The position numbers and the translations under genes are program-made. Positions 35,953-45,359 of a stretch of DNA of 64,000 nucleotides are shown in pieces. The stretch spans positions 50,096-114,095 of the forward strand of contig JAEYYH010000040.1 in the NCBI GenBank assembly GCA_023430885.1. The letters run 5' to 3'. The notes under the pieces are model-generated. The model was not told the DNA's origin and made no database searches. It saw only the letters and a program-made list of their open reading frames with translations. Positions within the stretch are counted from its first letter, which is position 1. Every line of letters starts with the position of its first letter. This DNA comes from Bacillota bacterium (lineage in GTDB: Bacteria > Bacillota_I > Bacilli_A > RF39 > UBA660).

Positions 35953-38031
35953 TTATTTAGAAAGTCCATCACCATATAATTTTTCTCTTATCTGTAATAT
36001 TAAATTTGCTTGTTTTGTTGATGGTATCCTTCCTGTTTTCATAAAAGAACTTGCTACTTTTAATAAATCTAATTCCATAGCAGTTAATAATTTTCTGTTA
36101 GCTGCCCAATCCAAAATATTTCTCCAGTAATCCTCACCCATATTGACAACTTCAATTTCAGCATTTAACTGATTGATAACTTTTCTATCTTTTTTTGAAT
36201 CAATTGCATCTTCAATTTGTTCCTTTTTATCGACTAAGGTATCAACAAATGAAGGTAATAATTCGAAATTTTCTTTCTTTGCTCTTTCCCAACAAGCTTC
36301 TTTCTTACACCACTCAGTAACATTAAGAGTTAATCTGTCTTCTCTAATTATAAAATTAAAAATTTCTTTTGTTGTCTTTAGCAATTGCTTTTCTAATTCT
36401 AAATACAATTTTTGGAAATTCCAAATTTTTTTAAAATCAATGTTCTTATCCGGATATAACTCATTTATTTTATAAAAAATAATTGATAAGGAATAAGTGA
36501 CTATATTAGCCCTATAAGCTTTAATATCCTTGTACCACTGTTGATTTGTTATTAGTGATTCAGTATTTTTAAACATAATGGCCAATGAAATTAATTTTTT
36601 ATAGTAATATTCGTTAAAAGTAGTGTCTGTTTTTTCCCATTCTTTATCAATTTTTTCCGCAAAATATCTCATACTTGTTTGTGCGCCCTTACTAACAATA
36701 TGTGGAAGACATTCATAAGTGTTAATATATTTTGCCAAATCAACTTTTTTAAGGAGCTGTGTTTTTGGATTTTTTAATTGGTATTTTTTTCTCTCTCCCA
36801 AAGTCATTTTCATTTGTTCTTGAACATATTGTCCACGCGCTCTCTCATAAAACCAAATTGTTTCATATTGATTGCCATCTACAGCAGGAGCAAAAACTTT
36901 TCTTGAGTACTCTTCCATTCTAATATGGTAAGGATGATTCGAGAAAAAGTCCGCTTCATCAACTTTATTTTGACTATTTGCACATCTAGAAATTTTAGGT
37001 ATCATCTCTATTGCCTTATCATTATTTACAATAGAAAGTTTCATTGGAACAAAAACATTAGATACATCTTTTTTATCCTGTAAAACTGCATTAGCAATGG
37101 AAGCTGTTGTTTGTCCACCATTTATTATTTGAAGATCTTTGATTTTCGTTATTTTTAGTCCTTTTTCATCTTTTACAAACTCAATTTGCGATGCTGTTGC
37201 AGCAATGCCATTATTATAGGCAAAAAACATGTTTGGTTTATTTAATATTGTATTTCTTATTTCTTTATTTACTTTACCCTTTATACTTAAAAATGACCTA
37301 ACATTACCTTCTAATAATCTAGAACCATATTCTATATACATATTTGCAAGTATATCGCCAGGAATAATTGACAAGTATGCAGAATATTCCGAATCTTCTA
37401 CTGCACTAACTGAATAGATTCCTCCATTTTTCATATTAGATAAATCTACTTCTATGCTTTCTTTTCCCAACGAAGAAGTATACATTAAATATAATCTGTT
37501 TATATCCCAAACGTTCAATTCAACAGACTTATTAGAGATATTATCCTTCTTAATATTTTTTAAACGTTCAGTTAACAATTTGTCTGTTATTATATAGAAT
37601 CTAAATTTAACTATTTCTGATATACGTTCTTCTATTTCTTTAGAAAAATCAAATCCGGATGTACTTTCTTCAAATCCTTTGCTTTGTATATATCCATTAA
37701 TACTAAATTCAACTAGATTTTTCATATTTTCATAAAGTTTATCTACATCAACTGAATATAATTTTTCTAATTCCTGTTTATTTGAAAAATTGCTAATCAA
37801 AACGACACAAGATTTATCATATGGATCAAAATAATAACCATCCATAACCATCTTTCGTCCTTTTTCGCCTATTCCTTCAAAATAGCCTTCAATAAAATCA
37901 TCAAACTCTTCTGCATCTTTTAAAATATTCGTGACACTCTTTACAAATTCACTTTGGATATCATTCATTTCACATTCTGCAGATATTCTTAACTCTTCTA
38001 GAAAATTATTTCTAAACTCATCTAAATTCAC
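35953..38031 (-). CDS. AIPR-family protein
   Basis: 692 aa. The central region carries the AIPR (abortive infection phage resistance) signature: FFAYNNGIAATASQIEF, LQIINGGQTTASIANA, ISRCANSQNKVDEADFFSNHPYH and TIWFYERARGQYV. The biochemical activity of the family is not settled; it is tied to phage defence. GTG start immediately after the stop of the PD-(D/E)XK gene, with TAGGTGATTAA as SD, so it is translationally coupled. Last gene of the GHKL-Z1-nuclease-AIPR operon. Confidence 0.88.
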   Translation of the reverse strand: MNLDEFRNNFLEELRISAECEMNDIQSEFVKSVTNILKDAEEFDDFIEGYFEGIGEKGRKMVMDGYYFDPYDKSCVVLISNFSNKQELEKLYSVDVDKLYENMKNLVEFSINGYIQSKGFEESTSGFDFSKEIEERISEIVKFRFYIITDKLLTERLKNIKKDNISNKSVELNVWDINRLYLMYTSSLGKESIEVDLSNMKNGGIYSVSAVEDSEYSAYLSIIPGDILANMYIEYGSRLLEGNVRSFLSIKGKVNKEIRNTILNKPNMFFAYNNGIAATASQIEFVKDEKGLKITKIKDLQIINGGQTTASIANAVLQDKKDVSNVFVPMKLSIVNNDKAIEMIPKISRCANSQNKVDEADFFSNHPYHIRMEEYSRKVFAPAVDGNQYETIWFYERARGQYVQEQMKMTLGERKKYQLKNPKTQLLKKVDLAKYINTYECLPHIVSKGAQTSMRYFAEKIDKEWEKTDTTFNEYYYKKLISLAIMFKNTESLITNQQWYKDIKAYRANIVTYSLSIIFYKINELYPDKNIDFKKIWNFQKLYLELEKQLLKTTKEIFNFIIREDRLTLNVTEWCKKEACWERAKKENFELLPSFVDTLVDKKEQIEDAIDSKKDRKVINQLNAEIEVVNMGEDYWRNILDWAANRKLLTAMELDLLKVASSFMKTGRIPSTKQANLILQIREKLYGDGLSK

Positions 38032-38958
38032 TTAATCACCTACTATAATAAACCTAATGATATTATTTAAATATAGCTCGTAACTAACTCTCACAATACC
38101 ATCTTGTAAATCTTCCTTTTTTAATTTTGGAAAATCACCGTCGACTAAATATCTATCAATACCCTTATTAGAGTAAATATATTTGTTGTATTCTTCCGCA
38201 TAATAATATCCAACTTGGTTCAACTTACTAATAAAATTTTCTTTCGTTTTATTTTCAGTTATTTCTACTAAAATAGAATCAATGTAACTATTTAAACTAA
38301 TTGGGTTTTTTATGGAACGATTACTTTGTTCTAATTTAACTATTGCTAAATAGCCATTGGTTTTAGAATCTAATTGCTCAATAGAACTAATTTTAACTGT
38401 TATTGCATTTTCTTTAATAGTTTTGACTTCATACCAAGTATCGTCTATTTCAAAATCCTTATGAGCATGGCTAGAACCAATCCAAGATTCAATACTCTTA
38501 TTTACACCATATTTTCTAAACATTATGTTCTTTAAAATAATCAATTCTCCCAATAATCCTCTAATTTCATTTTCTGTTAATATTAAAGTATGTGGGTTTT
38601 TAAATAAATTTATCCAATCTTTCCATCTTCTAACAATGAATTCAAAACCATTAATATCTTTGATTTTTCTTGTACTACTAATAATGTCTTCGCAAAAAGT
38701 AAAAAATAATTCGCTTACTGCTTCATCAATTAAGCTAAAACTTAAGTTTACTTTTTTGTCTGTCCTTCTAGTAATTTCAACTTCTATCATTTTTGTTGAT
38801 TCTATTTCATTGATCTCTCCAGTTACAACGATCACGAGAGACTTTTTTCCATTACTATCATAACCTAAATATATATCTAAAGGATGCAGTGAATCTATTC
38901 TTTTATATGAGTTAGTATTCTTACATTCTTCAAGTCTCTTTTTTAAAATATCAATCAT
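38032..38958 (-). CDS. PD-(D/E)XK motif protein (DUF4420-like)
   Basis: 308 aa. Nuclease-fold signature: IRGLLGELIILKNIM (conserved Glu), AHKDFEIDDTWYEVKTIKE (D and ExK), then ISSIEQLDSK, as in the DUF4420/PF14390 family of restriction-like nucleases. It could be the DNA-cleaving component of the cassette. I start at MIDILKKRL because AGAGG is nine bases before that ATG; a start nine bases earlier is possible. It overlaps the stop of the Z1 gene by eight bases. Confidence 0.82.
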   Translation of the reverse strand: MIDILKKRLEECKNTNSYKRIDSLHPLDIYLGYDSNGKKSLVIVVTGEINEIESTKMIEVEITRRTDKKVNLSFSLIDEAVSELFFTFCEDIISSTRKIKDINGFEFIVRRWKDWINLFKNPHTLILTENEIRGLLGELIILKNIMFRKYGVNKSIESWIGSSHAHKDFEIDDTWYEVKTIKENAITVKISSIEQLDSKTNGYLAIVKLEQSNRSIKNPISLNSYIDSILVEITENKTKENFISKLNQVGYYYAEEYNKYIYSNKGIDRYLVDGDFPKLKKEDLQDGIVRVSYELYLNNIIRFIIVGD

Positions 38959-41653
38959 ATTCTTCATCCTCTATTTTGTTATCGTATTCTTCAAGATTAT
39001 CTAATGCAACTTTATTTATTTGATAATGAGCATACTTTGTAGTTTCGTCAGTTAACCAAGGAATTCCAATGCTTATACCAACCAAAGGTTCTTCTTCAAA
39101 TTTGCTCATCTTATTTTTTTCATTATTCTTTAAATCAATCATATATATCATTAATAATGGATTTCTTTTTACATATTTACTAAAATAAAATTTCTGATCC
39201 ATACTTTGCTTTTTGTCGTGTTTTGTTTCATATTCCTTTTTCAAGTTTTTTAATTGTTCTACAGTTAATCCAAATTTCGAATCTCCCATACTGCCCAATC
39301 TATTTCTTGTGCCCGATATTTGTATAATTTTATCTTCATTTCTTAAATCAAATTTTCTTTCAACACAATTGATTTCATAACCATCTCTTATTTTAAAATG
39401 CTTCGTTGATTCACCATTTATAAAAACTATATCCCATTTTTCTAGTTCTTTACCTTTGTAATTATTTATAAAATTAATTATTGTATGTGTGTCAAATGTC
39501 AAATTTGTATATGATACATTTAAATTTTTTAGCAATCTTAAAACATAGTCACTGGATATATTAGTAAAACCAATTAAATTCCCGACTTTTTCAATTTTTT
39601 CGTTTGCTAGCTCATTAATTAAATTTTTTATAAGTTTAAAATTATTCATATTTTTAGAAACATCATTAAAAAGTTTTGGAGTTTCAACAAACTCTCCACT
39701 TAAAGAAATAGTTTTTGTGATTTGCTTAGAAGTTCTCATTTTGTTTCTTGCAGTAACTAATAATGAATCAATATCATTTCTTACTCGTAGGCCAAACTCC
39801 AAAGGGGTTGCCCCTTGATCGCGCATTTCTTTAATATCATTTCTTAGTTCATCTGTTGAGTCACTTATATGTTGATACCAATTTATATTTTCATCGTTCA
39901 TCCATATTCTACACAAATCATCATAATTTTTTCTGTAACCAAACCATCTACCCATTTGCATCAGTGTATCATACATTTTTGAATTTCTATAAAAATAACT
40001 TGTCATCAATCCCTCGAGAGTTAATCCTCTAGATAAACTTAATCCACCAACTGCAATAGCACGTAGTCCGTTATCTTCATTTTCTTCATAATTCAAGAGA
40101 TTATAACTTTTTTGATTCACCACAACAACTTGAATAGATTCAATAGAACTACTTAATTTTGCTTGAATGGTTTCCCATGAATAATTTAAACTTAGATATT
40201 CTCGCATAAACGTCTCATATAAACTGTATAAAGAAACATCATGAAGGGCTGAGAAAACTGGTAATTGACCATAAATTCTTGCTGATGTTTGAATTTGCTT
40301 TAAATAATTATTTATCAGTTCTCCAAATTGTGATTGAACTTTAACAAATCTACTTATATTTACAATCATAGATCTATGTTCTTTAGTATCACCACGCAAA
40401 TCTCTTATTACATTAGCAATTAAAAAAGTATTTATTGCTTCTTTTAAACTTTCAGATAATTCTTCAGCCATAAAATCTATTTTATGACTTATCGGAAAAA
40501 ACTCTTCACCATCTTCAATAATTCTTAACATATTAGAATATTTTGCATTAACACCATAGATATCTCTTGCACCTATATAATTTGATGGTGCATTTAGTGA
40601 ATATATATAATCTCTTGGAAATAAATTTTCTTTTTTCATTTCTTCATCTGTTTCTGGATCAATAAAAATATTAGCAAAAGGAGTAGCAGTGAACCCCACA
40701 TAGCTTGCTTTAGTAAAAAGATTTAGCATCTCAACAATTAGTACATTTGTTAAAGTTGGTTCCCTGTCTATAGCATTTGTATTAACAGAAGCATTATCAG
40801 ATTCGTCATCGATCATTAATAGAGACGTATTTATATGTGTGTTGCCATTTAAATTAAATAATTTTAGCCAATCATTTAATCTTCTTAACACCGATACATT
40901 TTTTTTAATTACAAATAACACTGGTTCATTCAATGAATTTAATGTAAAACCAAGATTGTTTGCAACATTGGTATTAAAATCAGACGCATTTGAAGTTAAT
41001 ACCATTGGATGCAATGTATAATCATATTTACCTACACCAACATAAATATTTGCCTTCTTTTTAATCATAGCTGAACTATCCATTCCGATAAATCCTTCAT
41101 CCAAGCGCATTTGTGTTTGCTTTCTCAATTTTTCTATAGTACCTGTTAATAGCACTATAACTTTGTATCCCGAATCTGCTGCTTTGCATATCAATCCTGT
41201 ATAATTTGCCGTTTTACCAGACTGTACATCACCAATTATTAAACCTCTACGTTGATAACTTTCTTCTTTTGTTGGTTCGCCTAGTAAATCAGTTAATTCG
41301 TCCGAAACATCATCCATTGTATTAATAACCGGCAGTGGAAACTTCTTATCTTGAGACAAATATCTCTTGTACCTATTCCAATATTTCATATCTAAATTCG
41401 CTTTTTTTGCTTTAAACCATTTTGTGTGTTTATGTGATATTAATCCTACCCCATTATCAAGTCTTATCAAACAATCAGCATGAATTTGATTCCTAATTTT
41501 TTTTACTTCTTCTTCTGTTATTTTAGATTTAAAAATTGGAATTTCTGCAGTTTGTCTTATTATCTCGTCGATTTTAATTTCATCCGTATAATCATCCATT
41601 GTAATAAATGCAATAATCATTCCTCTAAACTGATCTAATAATACTTCACTCAT
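38951..41653 (-). CDS. Z1-domain superfamily II ATPase
   Basis: 900 aa. Walker A in LIIGDVQSGKTANYTGL, VIVLLTGT, Walker B LLMIDDESDNASVNT, VGFTATPFANIFIDPETD, and the Z1 hallmark RAIAVGGLSLSRGLTLEGL and LMQMGRWFGYRKNYDDLCRIW (arginine fingers). It is a helicase-like motor, known from R-M-type cassettes with MORC/MutL-like ATPases. The N-terminal ~100 and C-terminal ~250 residues have no motif I can name. Start after AGGAGTATTAGT, overlapping the GHKL gene stop (ATGA). Confidence 0.9.
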   Translation of the reverse strand: MSEVLLDQFRGMIIAFITMDDYTDEIKIDEIIRQTAEIPIFKSKITEEEVKKIRNQIHADCLIRLDNGVGLISHKHTKWFKAKKANLDMKYWNRYKRYLSQDKKFPLPVINTMDDVSDELTDLLGEPTKEESYQRRGLIIGDVQSGKTANYTGLICKAADSGYKVIVLLTGTIEKLRKQTQMRLDEGFIGMDSSAMIKKKANIYVGVGKYDYTLHPMVLTSNASDFNTNVANNLGFTLNSLNEPVLFVIKKNVSVLRRLNDWLKLFNLNGNTHINTSLLMIDDESDNASVNTNAIDREPTLTNVLIVEMLNLFTKASYVGFTATPFANIFIDPETDEEMKKENLFPRDYIYSLNAPSNYIGARDIYGVNAKYSNMLRIIEDGEEFFPISHKIDFMAEELSESLKEAINTFLIANVIRDLRGDTKEHRSMIVNISRFVKVQSQFGELINNYLKQIQTSARIYGQLPVFSALHDVSLYSLYETFMREYLSLNYSWETIQAKLSSSIESIQVVVVNQKSYNLLNYEENEDNGLRAIAVGGLSLSRGLTLEGLMTSYFYRNSKMYDTLMQMGRWFGYRKNYDDLCRIWMNDENINWYQHISDSTDELRNDIKEMRDQGATPLEFGLRVRNDIDSLLVTARNKMRTSKQITKTISLSGEFVETPKLFNDVSKNMNNFKLIKNLINELANEKIEKVGNLIGFTNISSDYVLRLLKNLNVSYTNLTFDTHTIINFINNYKGKELEKWDIVFINGESTKHFKIRDGYEINCVERKFDLRNEDKIIQISGTRNRLGSMGDSKFGLTVEQLKNLKKEYETKHDKKQSMDQKFYFSKYVKRNPLLMIYMIDLKNNEKNKMSKFEEEPLVGISIGIPWLTDETTKYAHYQINKVALDNLEEYDNKIEDEEYD

Positions 41654-43110
41654 ACTAATACTCCTAATTCTTTATTAAATTTTTCTTTTAATTCATTATA
41701 ATTACAATATGGTTCTGTGTTTAATAAAATTTTTAATGCTTCTTGTTTGTCTAATCCAATATTTTCAAAATATACTAACTGCTCTAGCACTTCAAAATAT
41801 AAACTATCGATATCATTTATATTGTTATCTTTTATCTCACCTTTTGATACATCTAGATATATAGAACTTGTTGGGAAAGATGCCTCTATATTATTAATAA
41901 GAGAATTGAAGATTTTTAATTGACTAGAATCCATTTTTTCTTCTAACATTTTTATTTGCGGTATATTACGATTAATTTTATAGTTGTAGCACCCATCTCT
42001 TAATTCAGTTCTCTCCCAAATATAATTAATATCTTTATTTAAACTAGTTTTTCTTCCTCTATATTCATGAACATTTTTACTTTTAAAAATTGATTCTTCA
42101 ATGCAACTATATAAATTTTTTTTTATAACATCCGGCAAACTTGCAGAGCTTTTTTTTATATCAATACTCCACATATAATCTAAAGTACTAGGAATATCAA
42201 CCATTATTCTAGCTAGTTTACTTAACTCATCTTTCCTAGTAATTCTAAACCAAGTTCCCCAAATTATTAATCTCTTATTTCTATAAATATAAAATCCTTG
42301 ATTTGTTTTTAAATCTTCTTTTCCACCAACCTTTGCAAAATCTTCGTTAGTTAATTTATTCATATAAGGGAGAATATAGGGTTTTATTTTAATTGCTTCT
42401 CCATTAATATCCAAATTTTGTTCTCTCATTATAATAGTGGATTTATGATTGGATAAAAAGGGATCTATTGATTCAATTTTATTGTTATTAACATATATAG
42501 ATACACCACTATTCAAAAATCTATGAAATACTAATGCAAGATGATCAATAGTAGAGTTCATGTAATTTTTTATTGTCACACTTAAATTTGAAGTTGATGA
42601 GGAAACCCTATCAAATTCTTGTAGTAGTATATAAGTTCCAGATTCAACATCATCAAATAAATCCATCATGGGTAATTTTTCTATTTCAGTTTGTCCATAT
42701 TGCAAAAGAATCCATCCTTTTTTATCTAAAACAAAATCTAGATCCCATGAAAAACAAGAAATATTATTGTTCTTCTTACTAGCAACTATAAGTTTTCTAC
42801 ATTGCGATAATGATGCTGATTTTAAACCCAGTCCAAACCTACCTAAGTCTGTTTGACTTCTAATTTCCAAAGGATTTTTTGCTCCATATCTCAAAGCTTC
42901 TTCTAGTTCAACTTCCCCCATGCCACAACCATTATCAAAAACAATTAATTGTGGATTTTCATTTGGTGTTAAATATAAATCAATTTTGCTAGCACCAGCA
43001 CTAATACTATTATCAATCAAGTCAGCAATTGCTGTTTCAAACGAATACCCTAATGATCTCATTGACTCAATTAAATGTGGCGCAAATGGAATACTTTCTT
43101 TTTCTATCAT
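41650..43110 (-). CDS. GHKL ATPase (MutL/MORC/Hsp90-like)
   Basis: 486 aa. Bergerat ATP-binding fold: AIADLIDNSISAGAS (Asp-Asn box), VFDNGCGMG (G1), GRFGLGLKSASLSQC (G2/lid). An S5-like transducer part follows (residues about 215-330, NQGFYIYRNKRLIIWGTWFRI), and the C-terminal ~130 residues are family-specific. ATP-dependent dimer clamping is the expected mode. First gene of the operon; good SD (CAGGAGG) and extended -10 promoter. Confidence 0.9.
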   Translation of the reverse strand: MIEKESIPFAPHLIESMRSLGYSFETAIADLIDNSISAGASKIDLYLTPNENPQLIVFDNGCGMGEVELEEALRYGAKNPLEIRSQTDLGRFGLGLKSASLSQCRKLIVASKKNNNISCFSWDLDFVLDKKGWILLQYGQTEIEKLPMMDLFDDVESGTYILLQEFDRVSSSTSNLSVTIKNYMNSTIDHLALVFHRFLNSGVSIYVNNNKIESIDPFLSNHKSTIIMREQNLDINGEAIKIKPYILPYMNKLTNEDFAKVGGKEDLKTNQGFYIYRNKRLIIWGTWFRITRKDELSKLARIMVDIPSTLDYMWSIDIKKSSASLPDVIKKNLYSCIEESIFKSKNVHEYRGRKTSLNKDINYIWERTELRDGCYNYKINRNIPQIKMLEEKMDSSQLKIFNSLINNIEASFPTSSIYLDVSKGEIKDNNINDIDSLYFEVLEQLVYFENIGLDKQEALKILLNTEPYCNYNELKEKFNKELGVLV

Positions 43111-43153
43111 TTATAACCTCCTGATTTAAACTTTTACAGATTTTATTAATTAA

Positions 43154-43162
43154 ATTATACCA
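43154..43162 (-). promoter_or_regulatory. extended -10 promoter of the GHKL-Z1-nuclease-AIPR operon
   Basis: TGGTATAAT, 44 bp before the GHKL start codon; no clear -35. Confidence 0.6.
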
Positions 43163-43286
43163 CTTATAGTATAATATTTGATTTTTTAGGTTTTTTTTGC
43201 ATAATCTATTTCGTTACACAAAAAGAGCCCATAAAAACTTTCAAAGTCTTTACAAGCCCTTTAATTAAATTAATTATAACATTTTT

Positions 43287-44894
43287 CTACAATTTTTGCA
43301 CTACTTCTTTATAATAATCATAATCACCCACATATTCAACTAAATTGTTATTTTCTATAGCTACTATTTTATCTGCTACCTTATTAATAAAATATCTATC
43401 GTGAGATATAAATAGTACTGTACCACTATAATCATTTAAAGCAGTTTCTAATATCTCTCTTGTCGCTATATCTATATGATTAGTAGGTTCATCTAATATA
43501 AGTAAATTTGCCTTCTTTTGTATTAAGCAAAATAACATTAATCTTACTTTTTCCCCTCCTGATATTTTGCCAACTTTTTTCTGTATATTTTCACCATAAA
43601 ACATAAATTTGTATAACGCAGATCTTAGATGTTGCTCATCCCCTATATAATCTTCTCTTGCAATTTCAAGAACTGATTTATTTTCATCTTCAAAATGTAT
43701 TTCTTGAGGTATATAACCGATGTTTAAATTAGTTCCAAGTTTAATACTATCGTTGCCTTTTAATAATTCCTTTATAAGGGTACTTTTACCTGTTCCATTA
43801 TTACCTATTAGACATACATGTTCACCAAATCTTATTAACATATTAGCATTATTAAATAATACTTTATCATACTGTATGTTTAAGTCTTTTACTATAATTA
43901 CTTCTTTACCAGATCTTAAATTCATATCAAAATTAATTGGTAATTCTTTTTTTACTAATGGCTTATTTAATTTTTCCATCTTGTCTAATCTTTTCTGAAT
44001 ATTAGCAGCTCTTTTAAAGAAAGGTTCACCACCTGGATTTGCTAAACGTCCAAACTCTTGTAATTTTTTTATAGATGCCTTCATAGCATTTATTTGTTTT
44101 TGTTGATCATTATAGTTTTTAAATTCTAAAATTATTCTTTTTTCATTTTCTTCTAAATAATAACTATAATTTCCATTAAATATCTCGGCATTACCATTTT
44201 CTATAAGTATAGTCTTGGTGCTTATTTTATCCAAAAAATATCTATCATGTGACACTATTACAATAGTACCTTTATATGCCTTTAAATAACCTTCTAGCCA
44301 CTCTAAAGTATCTATATCTAAGTGATTAGTTGGTTCATCTAAAAGTAGTATGTCTGGGCTTTTAATCATTAAAGCAGCTAGGCTTACTATTGTCTTTTCA
44401 CCACCACTTAATATATTAAAATTGCTATCTAGTAGATTCTCTATTTTAAACCCAGTTACAATTCTACCAATTTTTTCACTTACCTCATATCCGCCCATAT
44501 TTATATACTTTTCTTGTAAGTTACTATAAGTATTTAATATCTTATCTAATTCTTTTCCTGTTGCTTCCTGCATTTTACTTTCGTATCTTTTTAATTTTTC
44601 TTCTATATCAAATATTTCTTTAACACTTCTATATAATATATCTAATACTTTTATATTTCCTTCTACATCTGGGATTTGATGTAACATCCCTATTGTAGCA
44701 CCACTTCGAATAGCAATAGTACCACTAGTTGCTGTTTCTTCTTTTGCAATAATCTTTAGTAAGGTACTTTTTCCAGCACCATTATCTCCTACTATAGAAA
44801 CTCTATCACCTTTATTTATTTCTAAACTTATATTATCTAATATATTATTAAATCCATAGGATTTAGTTACTTTACTTATATTTATATCTATCAT
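43287..44894 (-). CDS. ABC-F family ATPase
   Basis: 535 aa with two ABC domains and no membrane part, so a ribosome-acting ABC-F protein. Walker A: GDNGAGKSTLLK and GNNGTGKSTLIK; signatures LSGGEKTIVSLAAL and ISGGEKVRLMLFCL; Walker B LLLDEPTNHLDIDTLEWLE and LILDEPTNHIDIATREIL. The interdomain linker (about residues 245-315: LEFKNYNDQQKQINAMKASIKKL, GRLANPGGEPFFKRAANIQKRLDKM) is long and basic, as in antibiotic-resistance ABC-Fs. I start at MIDINISKV after AAAGGAGTGATTAAT. A leader peptide and a hairpin precede it. Confidence 0.92.
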   Translation of the reverse strand: MIDINISKVTKSYGFNNILDNISLEINKGDRVSIVGDNGAGKSTLLKIIAKEETATSGTIAIRSGATIGMLHQIPDVEGNIKVLDILYRSVKEIFDIEEKLKRYESKMQEATGKELDKILNTYSNLQEKYINMGGYEVSEKIGRIVTGFKIENLLDSNFNILSGGEKTIVSLAALMIKSPDILLLDEPTNHLDIDTLEWLEGYLKAYKGTIVIVSHDRYFLDKISTKTILIENGNAEIFNGNYSYYLEENEKRIILEFKNYNDQQKQINAMKASIKKLQEFGRLANPGGEPFFKRAANIQKRLDKMEKLNKPLVKKELPINFDMNLRSGKEVIIVKDLNIQYDKVLFNNANMLIRFGEHVCLIGNNGTGKSTLIKELLKGNDSIKLGTNLNIGYIPQEIHFEDENKSVLEIAREDYIGDEQHLRSALYKFMFYGENIQKKVGKISGGEKVRLMLFCLIQKKANLLILDEPTNHIDIATREILETALNDYSGTVLFISHDRYFINKVADKIVAIENNNLVEYVGDYDYYKEVVQKL

Positions 44895-44917
44895 ATTAAT
44901 CACTCCTTTATATATTA

Positions 44918-44950
44918 AAAACCATATGGAAAATACATCCATATGGTTTT
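44918..44950 (-). terminator. attenuator hairpin in the ABC-F leader
   Basis: AAAACCATATGG / CCATATGGTTTT (perfect 12-bp stem, 9-base loop) followed by TAATAT on the minus strand, between the leader ORF and the ABC-F start. Likely a conditional terminator. Confidence 0.7.
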
Positions 44951-45005
44951 GGATGCAGGCACAACGAAAACATCACACCTGCTTAATATAATTTTTATAA
45001 ATTAA

Positions 45006-45059
45006 TTAAGAGATGTGATTACCTACAGTATACATGATAACATGATTTATATTATACAT
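45006..45059 (-). CDS. leader peptide of the ABC-F gene
   Basis: 17 codons, MYNINHVIMYTVGNHIS, then TAA. Its SD GAAGGAGTGATTACT is as strong as that of the ABC-F gene itself, and it follows a good promoter by about 20 bp. Its own SD region GTGATTAC is complementary to GTAATCAC inside the ORF near its end, giving an alternative leader structure. By analogy with known ABC-F and erm leaders, a drug-stalled ribosome here would change the fold and prevent termination at 44918-44950. Confidence 0.65.
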   Translation of the reverse strand: MYNINHVIMYTVGNHIS

Positions 45060-45081
45060 AGTAATCACTCCTTCTTGAGAT

Positions 45082-45110
45082 ATTATAATATATGATTAAA
45101 AATTTGTAAA
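45082..45110 (-). promoter_or_regulatory. promoter of the ABC-F gene
   Basis: TTTACA, 17-bp spacer, TATAAT on the minus strand, just upstream of the leader peptide SD. Confidence 0.75.
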
Positions 45111-45320
45111 GATAGTAATTAAATAAAAATATTAATTAAATTTTTTTATTAAGTTACACAAAAAAGCAAGAAAACTTTTTTAACCTTGTTTCTTCTTATA
45201 ACAATGATAGCAGGAGTATAAATCACATCAGTATTTTCGAGAAAAATGATTTTTTATATAGTAACATTAAATTCCTTTATAAAAATTAATTAATTCAAAT
45301 ATTATAAGAAAGATTATAAC

Positions 45321-45348
45321 AAAAAAGTAGCCCGTGAGGATTACTTTT
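45321..45348 (-). terminator. terminator of the helicase gene
   Basis: AAAAGTA-CC / GG-TACTTTT stem with T-run on the minus strand. The remaining 45111-45320 gap is AT-rich; it also has a weaker hairpin (CAAG / CTTG) with a T-run at about 45168-45200. Confidence 0.65.
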
Positions 45349-45359
45349 CTATATTTCTA

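Noticed and set aside
42573..43129. Cluster of short plus-strand ORFs over the GHKL gene, considered as a toxin-antitoxin pair
   Set aside because: They overlap conserved GHKL codons antisense, lack SDs, and show no toxin or antitoxin features.
43200..43262. GAGCCC..AGCCCT pair as ABC-F terminator
   Set aside because: The two GC-rich segments are direct, not inverted, repeats; only a weak AT stem (GACTT/AAGT) remains.
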